NCBI RefSeq assembly: GCF_001411495.1
Contig: NZ_CP012981.1
Coordinates: 558,001 to 622,000, forward strand
From: Burkholderia cepacia ATCC 25416
Lineage (GTDB): Bacteria; Pseudomonadota; Gammaproteobacteria; Burkholderiales; Burkholderiaceae
Direction: 5' to 3'
DNA: 64,000 bases
Below, piece after piece: positions 28,750-37,953 of this stretch. The notes under the pieces are model-generated. The model was not told the DNA's origin, did not search any database, and worked only from the letters and a program-made list of their open reading frames with translations. A program made the translations under genes and the position numbers. The stretch's first letter is position 1. Every line of letters starts with the position of its first letter.

Positions 28750-30030
28750 ATGGATACCACCTGCATCGCCTCCCCCTCCTCGCCCGCCCGCGATGTACGC
28801 GGCCCGGCCCATCGCTGGCGCGTGCTGGCCGCCGGCGTGGCCGCGAACATGAGCTTTTCGGCCGCGGCGGCCGGCATCCCGACCACCGCCGTGTGGATGC
28901 GCTCGGCCTACCACCTCGACAACGGCGCACTCGGCCTCGTGCTCGGCGCGCTCGGCTTCGGCGTCGCGCTGTCCGAGCTGCCGTGGGGGATCGCCGCCGA
29001 CCGCTTCGGCGATCGCCGCGTGCTGCTGACCGGGCTCGTCGCGACGGCCGCGATGCTCGCGCTGATGGTGTGCACGATCGTCCCGAGCGCGCACGCGGTG
29101 CCGCCGCTGGCGCGCGTCGTCGTGGCGATGTGCTGCGTCGGCCTGCTCGGCGGCAGCGTGAACGGATCGAGCGGACGCGCGGTGATGCGCTGGTTCGGCG
29201 AGCGCGAACGCGGGCTCGCGATGAGCATCCGCCAGACGGCCGTGCCGCTCGGCGGCGGCGTCGGCGCGGCGCTGCTGCCGTCGCTCGCATCGCACCTGGG
29301 CTTCGCGGCGGTATTCGGTGCGCTGATGCTGCTGTGCGCCGGGTCGGCCGTGCTGACCTGGCGCTGGCTGCACGAACCGCCCGCCGAACCGGCTGTCGCA
29401 CACGGTGCCGCGCATCGACCGGCCGCTCGGCCGCAACCCACGCAACCCGCGCGGCTCGCGCACGGCCCGCTCGCGAGCGCCCGCGTGTGGCGCATCGTGC
29501 TCGGCATCGGCCTGCTGTGCGCGCCGCAGTTCGCGGTGCTCACGTTCGCGACGGTGTTCCTGCACGACTTCGGCCGGCTCGGCCTCGCCGGCATCAGCGC
29601 GGCGATGGTCGTGTTGCAGCTCGGCGCGATGGTGATGCGCGTCTGGAGCGGCCGCCATACCGACCGGCACGGCAACCGGCGCGCGTACCTGCGCGGCTCG
29701 GTGCTCGTCGCGGCCGGATCGTTCACGCTGCTTGCCGCCGCGACGGCCGGCAGCCCGCACGTGCCGCTCGCCGCGATCGTCGCGATTCTGGTGTTCGCGG
29801 GCGTGTGCGTATCGGCGTGGCATGGCGTCGCGTACACGGAGCTCGCGACGCTCGCGGGTGCGAACCACGCGGGCACCGCGCTCGGGATGGCGAACACGGT
29901 CGTCTACCTCGGGCTGTTCGCGACGCCGCTCGCGATCCCGCCGCTGCTCGCCGTCAGTTCGTGGAGCGTGGTCTGGCTCGCGGCCGCGCTGGTCGCCGGC
30001 GCGACCTATCCGCTGTTCGCCACGCGCTAG
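28750..30030 (+). CDS. Major facilitator superfamily transporter
   Basis: The 426-residue inner-membrane protein has about 12 hydrophobic segments and an MFS signature between the second and third helices (GIAADRFGDRRVLLTG). A hydrophilic Pro/Ala-rich loop (about 215-240) separates the halves. The start is the ATG before MDTTCIASP. The substrate is unknown; the divergent LysR protein suggests inducible import or efflux of a small molecule. Confidence 0.88.
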   Translation: MDTTCIASPSSPARDVRGPAHRWRVLAAGVAANMSFSAAAAGIPTTAVWMRSAYHLDNGALGLVLGALGFGVALSELPWGIAADRFGDRRVLLTGLVATAAMLALMVCTIVPSAHAVPPLARVVVAMCCVGLLGGSVNGSSGRAVMRWFGERERGLAMSIRQTAVPLGGGVGAALLPSLASHLGFAAVFGALMLLCAGSAVLTWRWLHEPPAEPAVAHGAAHRPAARPQPTQPARLAHGPLASARVWRIVLGIGLLCAPQFAVLTFATVFLHDFGRLGLAGISAAMVVLQLGAMVMRVWSGRHTDRHGNRRAYLRGSVLVAAGSFTLLAAATAGSPHVPLAAIVAILVFAGVCVSAWHGVAYTELATLAGANHAGTALGMANTVVYLGLFATPLAIPPLLAVSSWSVVWLAAALVAGATYPLFATR

Positions 30031-30082
30031 CGGCCCGCGGCACGCGGGCACCGCGGCCCCCGCCACGGCGCCCGCACCTCGG

Positions 30083-30721
30083 TCAGGCCGCTTCGCGCGC
30101 CAGCGCGCGGCGCGCGGCCGGCCGGTCGGCCTCGCGCTGCGCGTGCGCGGTCCATGCGGGGTGCCGCGCCATGTCGAGCCCGATCGCGACACCCCAGCGA
30201 TACAGCACGAACAGGAACGGATCGACGATCGAATGCGCGCCCGGCTCGGCCCACGTGCGGCCGTCGGCGAGCGCGGCTTCGATCGTCTCGTTCGCGGCTT
30301 CGATCACGCCGCGTCCGTGCGTGCTGACTGCCCCGTGCAGCGCGGGATCGCCGATGAAGCGGCCCGGCCGCCACAGCGCACCGTAGCCGACGCCATGTAC
30401 CCAGCCGACCAGCCAGGCGAGCCATTCGTGGCATCGCGCCTCGCGCAGCGGATCGCCGAGCGGCAGCAGTTGCGCGTCCGGGTAACGGCGCGCGAGATAC
30501 GTGAGGATCGCGGGCGTTTCGGTCAGCACGCGCGGCTCGCCCGGAATCTCGAGCACGGGCACGCGTGCCTTCGCGTTGATCGCGAGATAACGCGCTTCGA
30601 GGTTCTGCTGCTTCTGCACGGAGACGATCTCGACGTCGAACGGCGCGCCGGTTTCCTCCAGCGCGATGTGAGCGGCGAGCGAGCAGGCGCCCGGCGAAAG
30701 ATAGAGACGATATGCGTTCAT
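30083..30721 (-). CDS. Glutathione S-transferase family protein
   Basis: The 212-residue GST has the thioredoxin-fold N-domain (YLSPGACSLAAHIALEETG, INAKARVPVL, LTETPAILTYLARRYPD). The SPGACS motif, with cysteine and serine near the glutathione site, is typical of the beta class. The C-terminal helical domain follows. It is divergent from a GcvA-like LysR gene. Confidence 0.9.
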   Translation of the reverse strand: MNAYRLYLSPGACSLAAHIALEETGAPFDVEIVSVQKQQNLEARYLAINAKARVPVLEIPGEPRVLTETPAILTYLARRYPDAQLLPLGDPLREARCHEWLAWLVGWVHGVGYGALWRPGRFIGDPALHGAVSTHGRGVIEAANETIEAALADGRTWAEPGAHSIVDPFLFVLYRWGVAIGLDMARHPAWTAHAQREADRPAARRALAREAA

Positions 30722-30812
30722 GGTGGCGTGGCCCGACGGGACTGTGGAAGACGGAACCGAGTGTAGGAACGCGTGCATGCCCGCCGCAAACGATGAATTG
30801 TCGTGCTCGGGC

Positions 30813-30827
30813 ATTAGTGCTACTAAT
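30813..30827. promoter_or_regulatory. LysR-type operator between GST and lysR
   Basis: ATTAGT-GCT-ACTAAT is a perfect inverted repeat with the T-N11-A pattern. It ends six bases before the LysR start codon, so binding there would block that gene's expression and could act on the divergent GST gene. Confidence 0.6.
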
Positions 30828-30833
30828 ACCCGC

Positions 30834-31754
30834 ATGAAACGCATCCACCTTCCTCCGCTGCAGACGCTGCGCGCGTTCGAGACCGCCGTGCGGCTGCAGA
30901 GCTTCACGCGCGCGGCCGACGCGCTCGCGCTCACGCAAGGCGCCGTCAGCCAGCACATCCGCGCGCTCGAGGCGCAGCTCGGCTACCCGCTCTTCACGCG
31001 CGAGCGCAACGGCGCGACACCGACGCACGCCGCGCACGCGCTCGCGCTGCAGGTGCGCCAGGGCCTCAGCGTGCTCGAGCGCGCGTTCGAGCCGGCCCTC
31101 GCCACGCGCAGCCGCCCGCGCACCTGCGACGTCACGCTGAACGTCAGCGTGCTGCCAAGCGTCGCCGAACGCTGGCTCGCGCCGCGCCTGCCGCGCTTCT
31201 CGGCCGCGCATCCGCACATCGCGATCGCGCTGCACCCGGACGTGGCGCTCGCGCCGCTGCGCAAGCGCGACCGCATCGACGTCGCGCTGCGCTACGGGCC
31301 CGGCACGTGGCCGGGCGTGGTCGCCGAGAAGCTGATGAACGAGACGATCTTCCCGGTCGCGAGCCCCGCGTACCGCAATCGCGACGGCGTCGCACCGCGC
31401 ACGCCGGCCGATCTCGTGCGCGCTACGCTGCTGCGCCATCCCGCGCAGCCGTGGGAACCGTGGCTCCAGGCCGCGCGGCTCGACCTCACCGAATCCGCGC
31501 GTGCGCCGCGTTTCACCGATGCGAACGCGCTGATCGACGCAACCTTGAAAGGGCGCGGCGTCGCCCTCGCGCGCCGCTCGCTGATCGAGCCCGAACTCGC
31601 GGACGGCACGCTCGTGCGCGTATCGTCGGTGCGCGTGACCGACGTGTATGCGCACTACGTCGTGTGGCGCCCCGGCCATCCGCACGAATCGGCGATCCGA
31701 ACCTGGCTCGACTGGCTGCGCAGCGAAGTGCGGCGGCGCACGCCGCGGCACTGA
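30834..31754 (+). CDS. LysR-family regulator, GcvA-like
   Basis: The 306-residue protein begins MKRIHLPPLQTLRAFETAVRL, with the helix-turn-helix SFTRAADALALTQGAVSQHIRALE and GcvA-type effector domain (DVALRYGPGTWPG). Start fixed by the family N-terminus. It probably controls itself and the divergent GST gene through the operator immediately upstream. The 266 bp after it hold no clear gene. Confidence 0.9.
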   Translation: MKRIHLPPLQTLRAFETAVRLQSFTRAADALALTQGAVSQHIRALEAQLGYPLFTRERNGATPTHAAHALALQVRQGLSVLERAFEPALATRSRPRTCDVTLNVSVLPSVAERWLAPRLPRFSAAHPHIAIALHPDVALAPLRKRDRIDVALRYGPGTWPGVVAEKLMNETIFPVASPAYRNRDGVAPRTPADLVRATLLRHPAQPWEPWLQAARLDLTESARAPRFTDANALIDATLKGRGVALARRSLIEPELADGTLVRVSSVRVTDVYAHYVVWRPGHPHESAIRTWLDWLRSEVRRRTPRH

Positions 31755-32020
31755 CGCAACACGATCGGTTGCTCGCGTTCATCGTCAACGGTCAGGCTGC
31801 CTTGGACGCGCTCACGCATCGCATCGCGCGCCCGGGTAAAAGTGCCCGCCTCGCAACGTCCGCCGGGAAATATTGCGCGCCCGCCACGCCGGGCAGGTGG
31901 ATGGTCAGGATATCGAAAGCAATCCGCGATCACGCGACAGTCGCAAACGATTCACCGAAACGTCGCATCGCACCGGCATACTCGAAAACGTTTCCCGATC
32001 AGCCTGCCAGGAGAGAAGTC

Positions 32021-32305
32021 ATGCGTCGCGTTTCCGCCGTCGTCGTTTTTTGTGCCGCCGCTTTCGTCGCCGCCTGCAGCGACGACGCGCCGCACGACGC
32101 ACACACGACCGACGCGTCCCAGCAGGCCGGCGCATCGGCCGGCTCCGCCAGCGCATTCAACCGCGATGCATCCGCGAACGCCGCCGCGTCCGACGCAGCG
32201 CCGCTCGCGCCGCCCGTCGTGCACTACCCGCCCGATGACGACGACGACGCGAAACCCGCGGCGAATGCGGCCGCGTCGAGTGCCGCCGCGTCGTCGCCGG
32301 GCTGA
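32021..32305 (+). CDS. Small lipoprotein ahead of phospholipase C
   Basis: The 94-residue product has a signal peptide with lipobox FVAAC (cysteine near residue 19), then an Ala/Asp/Ser-rich, probably disordered chain with five consecutive aspartates. AGGAG precedes the ATG. It lies 45 bp before plcN in the same direction and may be co-transcribed. Function unknown; it could be a surface anchor or export helper (inference). Confidence 0.75.
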   Translation: MRRVSAVVVFCAAAFVAACSDDAPHDAHTTDASQQAGASAGSASAFNRDASANAAASDAAPLAPPVVHYPPDDDDDAKPAANAAASSAAASSPG

Positions 32306-32350
32306 CCCCGCCGCTTCCGTCCCCCGACCGCAGAACCGAGGTGAAATAAC

Positions 32351-34468
32351 ATGACGTCATCGAGCCGCCGCCGTTTCCTGCATACCGTCGCACAATCCGC
32401 GGGCGCCGCCGTCGCGCTCAACGCCTTCCCCGAATCGATCCGCCGCGCGCTCGCGATTCCCGCCGCGCGCGGCACCGGCACGATCCGCGATGTCGAGCAC
32501 ATCGTCGTGTTCATGCAGGAAAACCGCTCGTTCGATCATTACTTCGGACACCTGCGCGGTGTGCGCGGCTACAACGACCGCTTCCCGATCCCGCTGCCCA
32601 ACGGCAAGCCGGTGTGGTACCAGCCGTCGAAGGCCGACCCGGGCAAGCCGGTGCTGCCGTTCCGGCTGAACACGCTGACGACGAGCGCGCAGTGCGTCGG
32701 CGATCTCGACCACTCGTGGTACAAGACGCACGCGGCGATCGACGGCGGCCGCTACGACCAGTGGCCCGCGAACAAGACCGACATGACGATGGGCTATCAC
32801 GTGCGCGAGGACATCCCGTTCCATTACGCGCTCGCCGATGCGTTCACCGTGTGCGACAACTATTTCTGCTCGCTGCCGGGGCCGACGCACCCGAACCGGT
32901 CGTACCTGATGACGGGTACCGTCGACCCGACCGGCAAGTTCGGCGGCCCGCTGCTCGACAACAGCGACTATGTCGACGGCGACGGGCCGCCCGCCTACCA
33001 GCTGCTGTCGTGGACGACCTTTCCCGAACGTCTCGAAGCGCGCGGCGTGTCGTGGCAGATCTACCAGCAGGGCACGACGGGCAACGATCCGTACAACGGC
33101 AACTACGGCACGAACGTGCTGCAGAACTTCGCGAACTTCATCAACGCGAAGCCCGGTTCGTCGCTGTACCAGCGCGCGCAGACGGTGCGCACGCTCGACG
33201 ACCTGAAGAACGACGTGATCAACGACCGGCTGCCGCAGGTGTCGTGGCTGTGCCCGCCGGCGGCATTCTCCGAGCATCCGAAATACACGCCCGCGTACGG
33301 CGCGAACTACACGTCGCAGATTCTCGACGCGCTCACGTCGAACCCGGACGTATGGCGCAAGACGGTGCTGTTCATCATGTACGACGAGAACGACGGCTTC
33401 TTCGACCACATCGTGCCGCCTCAGCCGCCGACGTCGGCCGCGCAAGGCGCGTCGACCGTGACGACCGACGGCGAGCTGCACACGGTCGTGAACCCCGGCC
33501 GCGGCGGCAGCTACACGGCCGACGGCCTGCCGTACGGCCTCGGGCCGCGCGTGCCGATGACGGTCGTATCGCCGTGGACGAAGGGCGGCTTCGTGTGCTC
33601 GCAGGTGTTCGACCACACGTCGGTGATCCGCTTCATCGGCGAGCGTTTCGGCGTCGACGAACCGAACATCACGCCGTGGCGCCGCACGGTCTGCGGCGAC
33701 CTCACTGCCGCATTCGACTTCCGCTCGTCCGACGCGTCGTTCCCGCCGCTGCCCGACACGAGCCAGTACCGCTCGATCGCCGACCGGCAGTGCACGTCGC
33801 AGCCCGCGCCGACCGTGCCCGCGACGCCGTCGCCGGTCGACCCGCAGGAGCCCGGCGTGCGGCCGGCGCGTGCGCTGCCGTACGAGCTGCACGTGAACGC
33901 GAGCCTTGACGGCAGGACGCGGCTGCGCATCGAATTCGCGAACCGCGGCAACCAGGGCGCGCACTTCCACGTGTACACGACGAACCGCACCGACGGCCCG
34001 TGGCGCTACACCGTCGGCGCACGCCGCGTGCTGCATGCGGACTTCGACCTGACGACGACGAACGGCGCGTACACGTTCTCGGTGTACGGGCCGAACGGCT
34101 TCGTGCGCATGTTCTCGGGCAACGTGTCGACCACGGCCACCCATCGCAATCCTGCGCAGCCGGAAGTGAAGGCCGGCTACGACGTCGCGAACGGGAACCT
34201 GTACCTGAAGCTGCGCAACCCCGGCGGGGCTCACGTCACGCTGACGCTGACCGACAACGCATACGGCGCGCCGTCGCGGCAGGTGACGCTGCATGGCGGT
34301 GACGAACGCGTCGAGCAGTGGTCGCTCGCGGCGAGCCACCAATGGTATGACGTGACGGTGAGCGACGGCGCGGCCGGCACGTTCTCGCGCCGTTTCGCGG
34401 GCCACGTCGAGAACGGCCGGCCGAGCTATTCGGATCCGGCGGCGGTGCGGCCCGTGTCCGCGGCATAG
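32351..34468 (+). CDS. plcN: Phospholipase C, phosphocholine-specific (PlcN type)
   Basis: The 705-residue secreted enzyme hydrolyses phosphatidylcholine-type lipids. The N-terminus is a Tat signal (SRRRFL at 5-10 followed by an Ala-rich stretch). The phosphoesterase domain (about 45-480) holds VVFMQENRSFDHYFG near 53-66, SYLMTGTVDP and MYDENDGFFDHI. Two C-terminal beta-rich repeats (about 500-690) are the usual DUF756 domains. It has full family length. Whether it is haemolytic cannot be told from sequence. Confidence 0.93.
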   Translation: MTSSSRRRFLHTVAQSAGAAVALNAFPESIRRALAIPAARGTGTIRDVEHIVVFMQENRSFDHYFGHLRGVRGYNDRFPIPLPNGKPVWYQPSKADPGKPVLPFRLNTLTTSAQCVGDLDHSWYKTHAAIDGGRYDQWPANKTDMTMGYHVREDIPFHYALADAFTVCDNYFCSLPGPTHPNRSYLMTGTVDPTGKFGGPLLDNSDYVDGDGPPAYQLLSWTTFPERLEARGVSWQIYQQGTTGNDPYNGNYGTNVLQNFANFINAKPGSSLYQRAQTVRTLDDLKNDVINDRLPQVSWLCPPAAFSEHPKYTPAYGANYTSQILDALTSNPDVWRKTVLFIMYDENDGFFDHIVPPQPPTSAAQGASTVTTDGELHTVVNPGRGGSYTADGLPYGLGPRVPMTVVSPWTKGGFVCSQVFDHTSVIRFIGERFGVDEPNITPWRRTVCGDLTAAFDFRSSDASFPPLPDTSQYRSIADRQCTSQPAPTVPATPSPVDPQEPGVRPARALPYELHVNASLDGRTRLRIEFANRGNQGAHFHVYTTNRTDGPWRYTVGARRVLHADFDLTTTNGAYTFSVYGPNGFVRMFSGNVSTTATHRNPAQPEVKAGYDVANGNLYLKLRNPGGAHVTLTLTDNAYGAPSRQVTLHGGDERVEQWSLAASHQWYDVTVSDGAAGTFSRRFAGHVENGRPSYSDPAAVRPVSAA

Positions 34469-34534
34469 GCGCGACGGCACGGCATGGCGCAGCACCCGCC
34501 GCGCCGCACGGGTCGCCCGCCCGGCCCGGCGGAA

Positions 34535-35158
34535 TCAGATCGCGTGCGCGAGCGCGCGATCGACGAGCGCGGCCTCGAAGCCGTCGTCCGCGTCGCGAAA
34601 GCGCAGCGGTGCCGCGCAGTGGACGAGCGTGTCGATGAAGTACTTCGCGCGCGGCCACGGCCCGAAGCCGGCCGCGGTGTTGATGTGCCCGGCGTCGCCG
34701 AGGTTCACGAACGCGCTGCCCAGGTGCTGCGCGAGCGTGCGCGCGTCGGCAAGCGGCATCCACGGATCGGTCTCGCTGCCGATCACGATCGACGGCACGG
34801 CGAGCCGGCGCGCGTCGAACGGCCCGGCAAACGTGAATTTCTTCGGACTGGCGGGCGCGACGAGCAGCACGCCCGCGACATCGCCCGTACGCGGCCACTG
34901 CGCGAGCGCATGCGCGGTCGCGAGGCAGCCGAAGCTGTGCGCGGCCAGCACGAACGGACCGCGTTCGCGGTCGAGCAAGGTGCGCACCGATTGCGCCCAG
35001 CGCGCGAGATCGGGCGCATCCCAGTCGTCCTGCTCGACGCGCAGCGAGCGCGGGAACTGCCGTTCGAGCCAGGTCTGCCAGTGAGCGCCTTCGCTGCCGT
35101 GCAGGCCCGGAACGGTAACGAGGCGCGGCGGCCACGCCGATTTGCTGCATGCGCGCAT
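34535..35158 (-). CDS. RBBP9/YdeN-family serine hydrolase
   Basis: The 207-residue alpha/beta hydrolase has a nucleophile in AAHSFGCLA, aspartate in SETDPWMP and histidine in GDAGHINT. Family marks are VPGLHGSEGAHWQTWLE at the N-terminus and FGPWP near the end. The chosen ATG precedes the conserved region; longer upstream frames run through GC repeats. Substrate unknown. Confidence 0.87.
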   Translation of the reverse strand: MRACSKSAWPPRLVTVPGLHGSEGAHWQTWLERQFPRSLRVEQDDWDAPDLARWAQSVRTLLDRERGPFVLAAHSFGCLATAHALAQWPRTGDVAGVLLVAPASPKKFTFAGPFDARRLAVPSIVIGSETDPWMPLADARTLAQHLGSAFVNLGDAGHINTAAGFGPWPRAKYFIDTLVHCAAPLRFRDADDGFEAALVDRALAHAI

Positions 35159-35244
35159 GATTGCCCTCGCTTGCTTGAAGACGGGATTCGATTGTGGCGC
35201 GGCGCGCCCGGCGGCCGAACCAATATTTTGTGCTTTGCTTTTGC

Positions 35245-35285
35245 GCGGGGCGGCCTTCCGCGGGGCGGCCCTCCGCGGGGCGGCC
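35245..35285 (+). repeat. Three 15-bp tandem repeats
   Basis: GCGGGGCGGCC occurs three times at 15-bp spacing, separated by TTCC and CTCC. It lies in the 361-bp region between the hydrolase and ghrA, upstream of the ghrA promoter-like sequence. Confidence 0.85.
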
Positions 35286-35387
35286 ACGCCGGTCGCCCAC
35301 GCCGATCGCCCGCCCCGCGCACCGGCGCGCGATGCGCCGCGAAACCGTAGAATGTGGGCTTCCCGTCAGCTTCACACGGAACCGGGG

Positions 35388-35416
35388 CCGGGCGCCGATG
35401 CGCGCCGGGCGCCCGG
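35388..35416 (+). promoter_or_regulatory. Leader hairpin before the ghrA upstream ORF
   Basis: CCGGGCGCC and GGCGCCCGG form a perfect 9-bp stem with an 11-base loop. It ends six bases before the AGGAG (35422-35426) of the upstream ORF. A -10-like TAGAAT lies at 35348-35353. The arrangement could gate ribosome entry. Confidence 0.5.
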
Positions 35417-35433
35417 TCGTCAGGAGACGCCCG

Positions 35434-35523
35434 ATGTCCGCTACGCTCGCCGGCGCGCCGCGCCCGGCTCCGCTCGCCGTTCCAGTGACGCGCCTCGCCG
35501 GCGCGCGCGCAGTCGTCCAATGA
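35434..35523 (+). CDS. 29-residue upstream ORF coupled to ghrA
   Basis: The short ORF has a proper AGGAG seven bases before its ATG and encodes a Pro/Ala/Val-rich peptide starting MSATLAG. Its TGA overlaps the ghrA ATG in ATGA. ghrA has no ribosome-binding site of its own, so its translation probably depends on this ORF. The peptide shows no recognised family. Confidence 0.55.
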   Translation: MSATLAGAPRPAPLAVPVTRLAGARAVVQ

Positions 35524-36461
35524 AGATCCTGTTCCATTCCCCGCACCAGGAAGCAGGCGCGTGGCGCGACGAGATCGCGCATGCGCTGCCGGAAGCCGAA
35601 CTGCGCGCGTGGCAGCCGGGCGACACGGCCGCCGCCGATTACGCGCTCGTCTGGCGCGCGCCGCGCGAATTCTTCACCCCGCGCGACGGCCTGCGCGCGA
35701 TCTTCAACCTCGGCGCCGGCGTCGACGCGCTACTCGCGCTCGACCGCGCGCAACCGGGCACGCTGCCGCCGCACGTGCCGCTCGTGCGCCTGGAAGATTC
35801 GGGCATGGCGCAGCAGATGGTCGAATACGTGACGCACGCGGTGCTGCGCTACCTGCGCCGCTTCGACGAATACGACGCGCAGCAGCGCGAGCGCCGCTGG
35901 CAGCCGCTCGAGCCGCATGCGCGCGCCAGCTTCACCGTCGCCGTGCTCGGCCTCGGCGTGCTCGGCGCGCAGGTCGCGCTCGCGCTCGCCGCGCTCGGCC
36001 TGCCCGTGCGCGGCTACAGCCGCAGCGCGAAGCAGCTCGACGGCGTCACGACCTTCGCCGGCGACGGTGCGTTCGATGCGTGCATCGACGGCGCGAAGGT
36101 GCTCGTCAACCTGCTGCCGAGCACGCCCGACACCGACGGCATCCTGTCGTCCCGCACATTCGCGCGGCTCGCGCCCGGTGCGTATGTCGTCAACGTCGCG
36201 CGCGGCGCGCATCTCGTCGAGGCCGACCTGCTCGATGCGCTCGCGAGCGGCCGGATCGCCGCCGCGACGCTCGACGTGTTCCACCAGGAGCCGCTGCCCG
36301 ACGATCACCCGTTCTGGCGCGCGCCGCGCATCACGATCACGCCGCACAGCTCGGCCGAGACGCTGCGCGCGGAGGCCGTCGAGCAGATCGCCGGCAAGAT
36401 CCGCGCGCTCGAGCGCGGTGAGCGCATCGGCGGCATCGTCGACTACACGCGCGGCTACTGA
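35520..36461 (+). CDS. ghrA: Glyoxylate/hydroxypyruvate reductase A
   Basis: The 313-residue D-2-hydroxyacid dehydrogenase reduces glyoxylate or hydroxypyruvate with NAD(P)H. The nucleotide-binding motif VLGLGVLGAQ lies near residue 143. The catalytic Arg is in NVARGAHLVE, Glu in HQEPLP and His in TPHSSAE. The N-terminal MKILFHSPH block matches GhrA. Start overlaps the upstream ORF stop. The HMG-CoA lyase gene follows after 26 bp. Confidence 0.9.
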   Translation: MKILFHSPHQEAGAWRDEIAHALPEAELRAWQPGDTAAADYALVWRAPREFFTPRDGLRAIFNLGAGVDALLALDRAQPGTLPPHVPLVRLEDSGMAQQMVEYVTHAVLRYLRRFDEYDAQQRERRWQPLEPHARASFTVAVLGLGVLGAQVALALAALGLPVRGYSRSAKQLDGVTTFAGDGAFDACIDGAKVLVNLLPSTPDTDGILSSRTFARLAPGAYVVNVARGAHLVEADLLDALASGRIAAATLDVFHQEPLPDDHPFWRAPRITITPHSSAETLRAEAVEQIAGKIRALERGERIGGIVDYTRGY

Positions 36462-36487
36462 ACCTGCAAGCAAACCTGGAGACAACC

Positions 36488-37420
36488 ATGACGTTCCCCA
36501 CCGCCGTCAAGATCGTCGAAGTCGGCCCGCGCGACGGGCTGCAGAACGAGAAGACCTTCGTGCCGACCGACGTGAAGATCGCGCTCGTCGACCGGCTGTC
36601 GCGCGCCGGCTTCCGCAACGTCGAGGCCGCGTCGTTCGTGTCGCCGAAATGGGTGCCGCAGATGGCCGACGGCGCCGACGTGATGGCCGGCATCGAGCGC
36701 CGCGCGGGCACCGTGTACTCGGTGCTCACCCCGAACCTGAAGGGCTTCGAGAATGCGCTCGCCGCGCGCGCCGACGAAGTCGTGATCTTCGGCGCGGCCA
36801 GCGAGGCGTTCTCGCAGCGGAACATCAACTGCAGCATCGCCGAGAGCATCGCGCGCTTCGAGCCCGTCGCGAAGGCGGCGAAGGATGCGGGCGTACGGCT
36901 GCGCGGCAGCGTGTCGTGCACGCTCGGCTGCCCGTACCAGGGCGAAGTGCCGGTCGCATCGGTCGTCGACGTCGTCGAGCGCTTCGCGGCGCTCGGCTGC
37001 GACGAGATCGACATCGCCGATACGATCGGCGTCGGCACGCCGAAGCGCACGCGCGAAGTGCTCTCGGCCGTCACGCGCGTGTTCCCGCGCGAACGCCTGT
37101 CGGGCCACTTCCACGACACCTACGGCCAGGCACTCGCGAACATCTACGCGGCGCTGTTCGAAGGGATCGAGATCTTCCACGCGTCGGTCGCGGGCCTCGG
37201 CGGCTGCCCGTACGCGAAGGGCGCGACCGGCAACGTCGCGACCGAGGACGTGCTGTACCTGATGCAGGGCCTCGGCATCGACACCGGCATCGATCTCGCG
37301 CAGGTCGTCGCTGCCGGCGACTTCATCTCGAACGCGATCGGCCGCGCGAACGTGTCGCGCGCCGGTCGCGCACTGCTCGCCAAGGCGCAGAGCGCGGCCG
37401 ACGCCGCGAACTGCGTATAA
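36488..37420 (+). CDS. mvaB: Hydroxymethylglutaryl-CoA lyase
   Basis: The 310-residue lyase cleaves HMG-CoA to acetoacetate and acetyl-CoA, the last step of leucine catabolism. The GPRDGLQNE block lies near residue 13, SGHFHDTYG near 205 and the active-site cysteine signature GLGGCPYAKGATGN near C240. GGAG precedes the ATG. It is away from other leucine-degradation genes but forms a likely operon with ghrA. Confidence 0.95.
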   Translation: MTFPTAVKIVEVGPRDGLQNEKTFVPTDVKIALVDRLSRAGFRNVEAASFVSPKWVPQMADGADVMAGIERRAGTVYSVLTPNLKGFENALAARADEVVIFGAASEAFSQRNINCSIAESIARFEPVAKAAKDAGVRLRGSVSCTLGCPYQGEVPVASVVDVVERFAALGCDEIDIADTIGVGTPKRTREVLSAVTRVFPRERLSGHFHDTYGQALANIYAALFEGIEIFHASVAGLGGCPYAKGATGNVATEDVLYLMQGLGIDTGIDLAQVVAAGDFISNAIGRANVSRAGRALLAKAQSAADAANCV

Positions 37421-37446
37421 CCCCGGTATTCGATGGATTCCTCAAC

Positions 37447-37953
37447 ATGACGACACCCGCTTCATTCGATTCCCTCCCCGATTCCGCGCGACGCGTCGCG
37501 CTGCTGCTGCGCGAGCGCGGCCATGCGAAAGGCATCGTGATGCTCGCCGAAACCGGCAAGACGTCGGCCGAGGCCGCGGCCGGGCTCGGCTGCTCGGTCG
37601 CGCAGATCGCGAAGTCGATCCTGTTTCGCCGCCAGTCGGACGGCGCGCCGGTGCTCGTGGTCGCGAGCGGCGTCAATCGCGTCGACGAGAAGAAGGTCGC
37701 CGCGCAGGTCGGCGCGGTCGGCCGCGCGGACGCGAAGTTCGTGCGCGACAACACCGGCTACGCGATCGGCGGCGTCTGCCCGATCGGCCATCTCGTCGAA
37801 CCCGTCACGCTGATCGACGCCGACCTGCTCGAGCTCGACAGCCTGTGGGCGGCCGCCGGCCATCCGCACGCGGTGTTCAACCTGTCGCCGAACGAACTGG
37901 TATCGCTGACGGGCGCGCCGGTCGCGGACGTCGCATTGCGGGAATCCGCATGA
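37447..37953 (+). CDS. YbaK/EbsC-family aminoacyl-tRNA deacylase-like protein
   Basis: The 168-residue YbaK/ProX-type editing-domain protein probably hydrolyses mischarged aminoacyl-tRNA. The conserved SVAQIAKSILFR, FVRDNTGYAIGGVCPIGH and VFNLSPNELVSLTGA blocks are visible. It overlaps the next ORF by ATGA. Confidence 0.88.
   Translation: MTTPASFDSLPDSARRVALLLRERGHAKGIVMLAETGKTSAEAAAGLGCSVAQIAKSILFRRQSDGAPVLVVASGVNRVDEKKVAAQVGAVGRADAKFVRDNTGYAIGGVCPIGHLVEPVTLIDADLLELDSLWAAAGHPHAVFNLSPNELVSLTGAPVADVALRESA

Noticed and set aside
31982..31995. LacI/PurR-type operator GAAAACGTTTCC before the lipoprotein gene
   Set aside because: Only an 8-bp perfect core, no regulator nearby; not enough to call a site.
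35142..35519. N-terminal extension of GhrA
   Set aside because: It reads through GC tandem repeats and the leader hairpin; GhrA starts with MKILFHSPH.
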